A stretch of DNA of 64,000 nt from the NCBI GenBank assembly GCA_037957365.1, contig JARHVA010000122.1, forward strand, positions 6,291,501 through 6,355,500, given 5' to 3'. Position 1 is the first letter of the stretch; the number at the start of each line of letters is the position of its first letter. The notes below the pieces were generated by a model. It searched no databases. It was not told the DNA's origin and worked only from the letters and a program-made list of their open reading frames with translations. The translations under genes and the position numbers were made by a program. Positions 61,609 to 64,000 of the stretch are shown here, one piece after another. This DNA is from Torreya grandis (Eukaryota > Streptophyta > Pinopsida > Cupressales > Taxaceae).

Positions 61609-62370
61609 GGCAAACTAGAGTGCATTATGTCATTACCACCACTGATTATCTCACTCATTAGGATGAAGTAGTGTCAACCCAAGATTATACTATTACCAAT
61701 ACTGCTAGATTTCTTTGGGATGATATTATTACAAGGTATGGATGTCCATTAAGTTTGACTAGTGATCAAGGAACTCATTTCCTTAATGAGACCATCGACA
61801 TCCTTTTGTTTGAGTCCATGATTGTGCACAATAATATTACACCTTAACACCCTTAGGCCAATGGTACAATTGAAGCATTCAATAAGATCTTGGGTAATAC
61901 ATTGACAAAGATTTTTAATATTGGTCACACTGATTGGGATGATCATGTTTATGTGGTATTATGGGCATATTAGACCACATATAAATGATTGAACAAGATT
62001 ACATCCTTTAATATTGTATTTGGTGCCAAATCCATTCTCTCAGTTGATTTCATTATAGCCTCTCTATGTATCACTCACATTGGTCAATTGGATGATGAAG
62101 AATCTTTAAAAACATACCTAGATTATTAATTTTTATTAGATGAAACCCATTTTATAGTGTATTGGAGTCAAGGAGTGGAGAAGCAGAAATAGAAAGCCTA
62201 GCATGATCAACATCTTAAGCACAAGACTTTTTCTTCAGGTATGTAGGTATTAGTTTATGACTCTAAGTTCGTGTGCCATTTAGGAAAACTTCATGTCTAT
62301 TAGGATGGTCCATTTATTATTCATAGTATTCATCCCATAGGCATGTGCAAGTTTAATTGATTGGATGGCT
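61609..62370 (+). pseudogene. G2 integrase, catalytic core and C-terminal part
   Basis: It starts with the right copy of the G3 target duplication and continues the G2 integrase. VITTTDYLTH holds the first catalytic Asp. TRYGCPLSLTSDQGTHFLNE holds the second. The Glu is in ANGTIEAFNKILGNTLTKIF. DWDDHVYVVLWAY follows, then stops, KITSFNIVFGAKS and DETHFIVYWSQG. The C-terminal piece (VLVYDSKFVCHLGKLH, then GPFIIHSI, a worn GPY-like motif) ends near 62340. Stops replace several expected Gln and Trp codons. The three catalytic acidic residues are all still present. Confidence 0.86.
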
Positions 62371-63480
62371 AGTTCCTTCCAAACCATTTCAATGGTAGTC
62401 AGCTTTTCCCCTACTAATCTAAGTGATGTTTTCCTCTTTTGTAATAAGATGTATACCACTATTTTAGGTTAGGATTTTGGGTTTTTTTTTAATAAGGCAT
62501 GGCATTTATTACATACCCTTATTTAGGTTTAGATCAACACTTTTTTTTGTCATATCGTGGAGGACCACAAATATATTTTAGTGTGGGGTAAGAAGGGTGA
62601 AAGAAGTAAAACTACAAAGCACCAAGGAAATGGTGAAATGGTATATGCATGAGAAAAAGGGGCATGTAATTGGAAGTGTATGAGGATAAGTGGATGTGAA
62701 GGATGCATTGCATAATTTCTATAAAGAGTTAAGGTAAATAAATAAGGTTTTGACCTTGGAAATGGAAATTTTTGAAATAATTTACAGTTGTCATGCACTT
62801 TGGGAAAAGCATAAGATAGAATAGATGTGTTAAATGTGAGAAAAACAATTGTAATAGAAAGTGTGCCAAACGTAATTTATGGTAATACTATTAGAGGCAT
62901 TAAATATGTGAAGTGATGGATGAGCTAATGGGGAAGTAAATGAAGATCACCCTTTGAAGCTACAAAATATTAACACACATCATTTTTACACTTTGTTATT
63001 GTCAATTCATGAATTTATAGAGCCAAAAGAGCATTTTTGAGCTTCCAAAAGAGCATTTATGAACTAATAGTGACCAATTTGAGTATTATGGAGTGAAGAA
63101 ATCATGGTGAATAGGAAAAGTAGTGAAATAATTATTGAGGAAGCATGGATTAAAATAATTATAGGTTATAGGTGTTGGCATCTGCCAATAGAGGATGTTG
63201 ATGTAGGAGAGTCAAGGAAGTTAAATAAATAATCATGTATTCATTTGGGAGGGTTGAATGGATGCATCTCAACCTTTGGGCTCCTTGGAGGGTGATGCAA
63301 CCAAATAAAAAGGCCTAGTGTAGTGATCCCTTGCTTATAATTCATGAGGAAGAAGAATTTGAGAGAATAGGAGTATAAACAATTTTAATAAGGGAAGAAG
63401 TACTTGCTAAGTCTAATATGCATGAAAAAAGTTTACTAAAGTAGATCAAGGGAATGGACAAGACATAATATATGATGGAA
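62371..63480 (+). other. Downstream of G2 integrase, no recognisable gene
   Basis: A GTGTGGGGTAAGAAGGG purine-rich string at about 62581-62597 could be a G2 polypurine tract, in which case the 3' LTR would start near 62600. No second copy is visible to prove it. Reverse frames at 62550 and 63342 look incidental. Confidence 0.4.
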
Positions 63481-63882
63481 TGATAGGTAAAGAAGAAATC
63501 TATAGTATTGCCCCCACCCATAGTGTTGATTGAGGATATACAATATCCTAAAGTAGTGTTCAGCACAGAGAAGTAGGAGTCAAATTTGCCAACCTACCAT
63601 GTTTTTTAGTACAATCATTTCCATCTAGAGAATGAGGTGGAGTTGTATTACGACTATAAAGTTGAGTTTTATAATACCTAGAATGATCTTGTTTATGACA
63701 TAACTATTTTCAATAGACTCAATGATGTTAAACTTTCATATTTATTTAATCTACCATACTTCAAAAAACCTGTAGAGGTTATAAAGTTTCTTATCTCACA
63801 CATGCATGAGAATTACTTCTATTTTGTAGGGTGTAGGAAGAGGATCACATCCCAAATGGTTATCAAATTCAAAGGTATATAA
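63481..63882 (+). pseudogene. Unrecognised decayed reading frame
   Basis: One plus-strand frame from about 63487 to 63882 reads SIVLPPPIVLIEDIQYPKVV, LENEVELYYDYKVEFYNT, NDLVYDITIFNRLNDVKL, YLFNLPYFKKPVEVIKFL and HMHENYFYFVGCRKRITSQ, broken by three internal stops. The composition (Y, F, N, charged residues, few repeats) looks protein-like rather than AT-driven. I do not recognise a family. It may be part of another retroelement continuing past the window, or an extra frame of G2. Confidence 0.4.
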
Positions 63883-64000
63883 TTCTCAAGCACTAACCTC
63901 ATTGGATATTTATAATATTAGGAATAAATTTAATATACTACAATGGTATTTGAATATAAAAAATAAGGCCACACAATGCATACAACAAGTCTTCAGGATC
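63883..64000. other. Window end, nothing recognised
   Basis: AT-rich DNA with no open frame of note. Confidence 0.4.

Larger units (their letters stand above)
49691..62370 (+). mobile_element. G2: Ty3/Gypsy element, split by G3
   Basis: On the plus strand: gag with zinc knuckle, protease, RT, RNase H and integrase, the last interrupted by G3 between its zinc-binding and catalytic parts (55130 | 61609). The integrase resumes in order after G3. Integrase follows RNase H, so the element is Ty3/Gypsy. I saw no chromodomain after the integrase. Coding is more decayed than in G3. LTRs were not located, and coordinates are those of recognisable coding sequence. Confidence 0.8.

Noticed and set aside
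1..64000. Host protein-coding genes, tRNA or rRNA genes
   Set aside because: Read on both strands, no non-transposon domain was recognisable. Very short or fast-evolving genes and small RNA genes could still be missed.

Overview
The window looks like intergenic DNA from a large, repeat-rich land-plant genome. I favour a gymnosperm (conifer-like): every retroelement is old and decayed, LTR pairs differ by about 10-15% where I compared them by eye, and gag sequences, primer sites and very long LTRs are of plant Ty3/Gypsy and Ty1/Copia type. I see no host gene, tRNA, rRNA or bacterial feature. Almost all recognisable sequence is LTR retrotransposon, much of it nested. Element labels (C1, G1, W, Y, X, Z, G2, G3) are mine.

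Layout. 1-2652: right end of a minus-strand Copia element (C1) with a complete 1.1-kb LTR, inserted into the 3' LTR of G1. 2653-18098: G1, a minus-strand Ty3/Gypsy element with gag, protease, RT, RNase H and integrase remnants; its 5' LTR appears to span 10958-18098, about 6 kb once a ~1-kb insertion is discounted. 18104-18900: end of a related LTR (W) into which G1 inserted. 19832-20346: solo Copia LTR with a perfect 5-bp target duplication.

20459-41348: a three-deep nest. Y (plus-strand Copia) has its 3' LTR split six bases from its start by X (minus-strand Copia, 25043-40825). X is split by Z (26622-38640), which has two LTRs of 4.7-4.8 kb around a 2.5-kb interior that encodes only a long Gag-like protein and no pol. 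The X and Z junctions carry 5-bp duplications with one mismatch each. Z shares with G1 the LTR start, the primer site, Gag homology and, with G1 and W, a promoter-like block, so Z looks like a non-autonomous relative of G1.

41349-49690: non-coding DNA with a 48-bp tandem repeat, a 92-bp AT microsatellite and a TATA-like site. 49690-62370: plus-strand Ty3/Gypsy G2, whose integrase is split by G3 (55131-61608). G3 is a minus-strand chromovirus with 0.39-kb LTRs; its gag-pol keeps one reading frame over about 4.2 kb. The last 1.6 kb holds an unrecognised decayed reading frame.

Most in-frame stops in the better-preserved frames sit where CAA, CAG or TGG would be expected, as cytosine deamination in methylated heterochromatin would produce. 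No element looks able to move by itself today.
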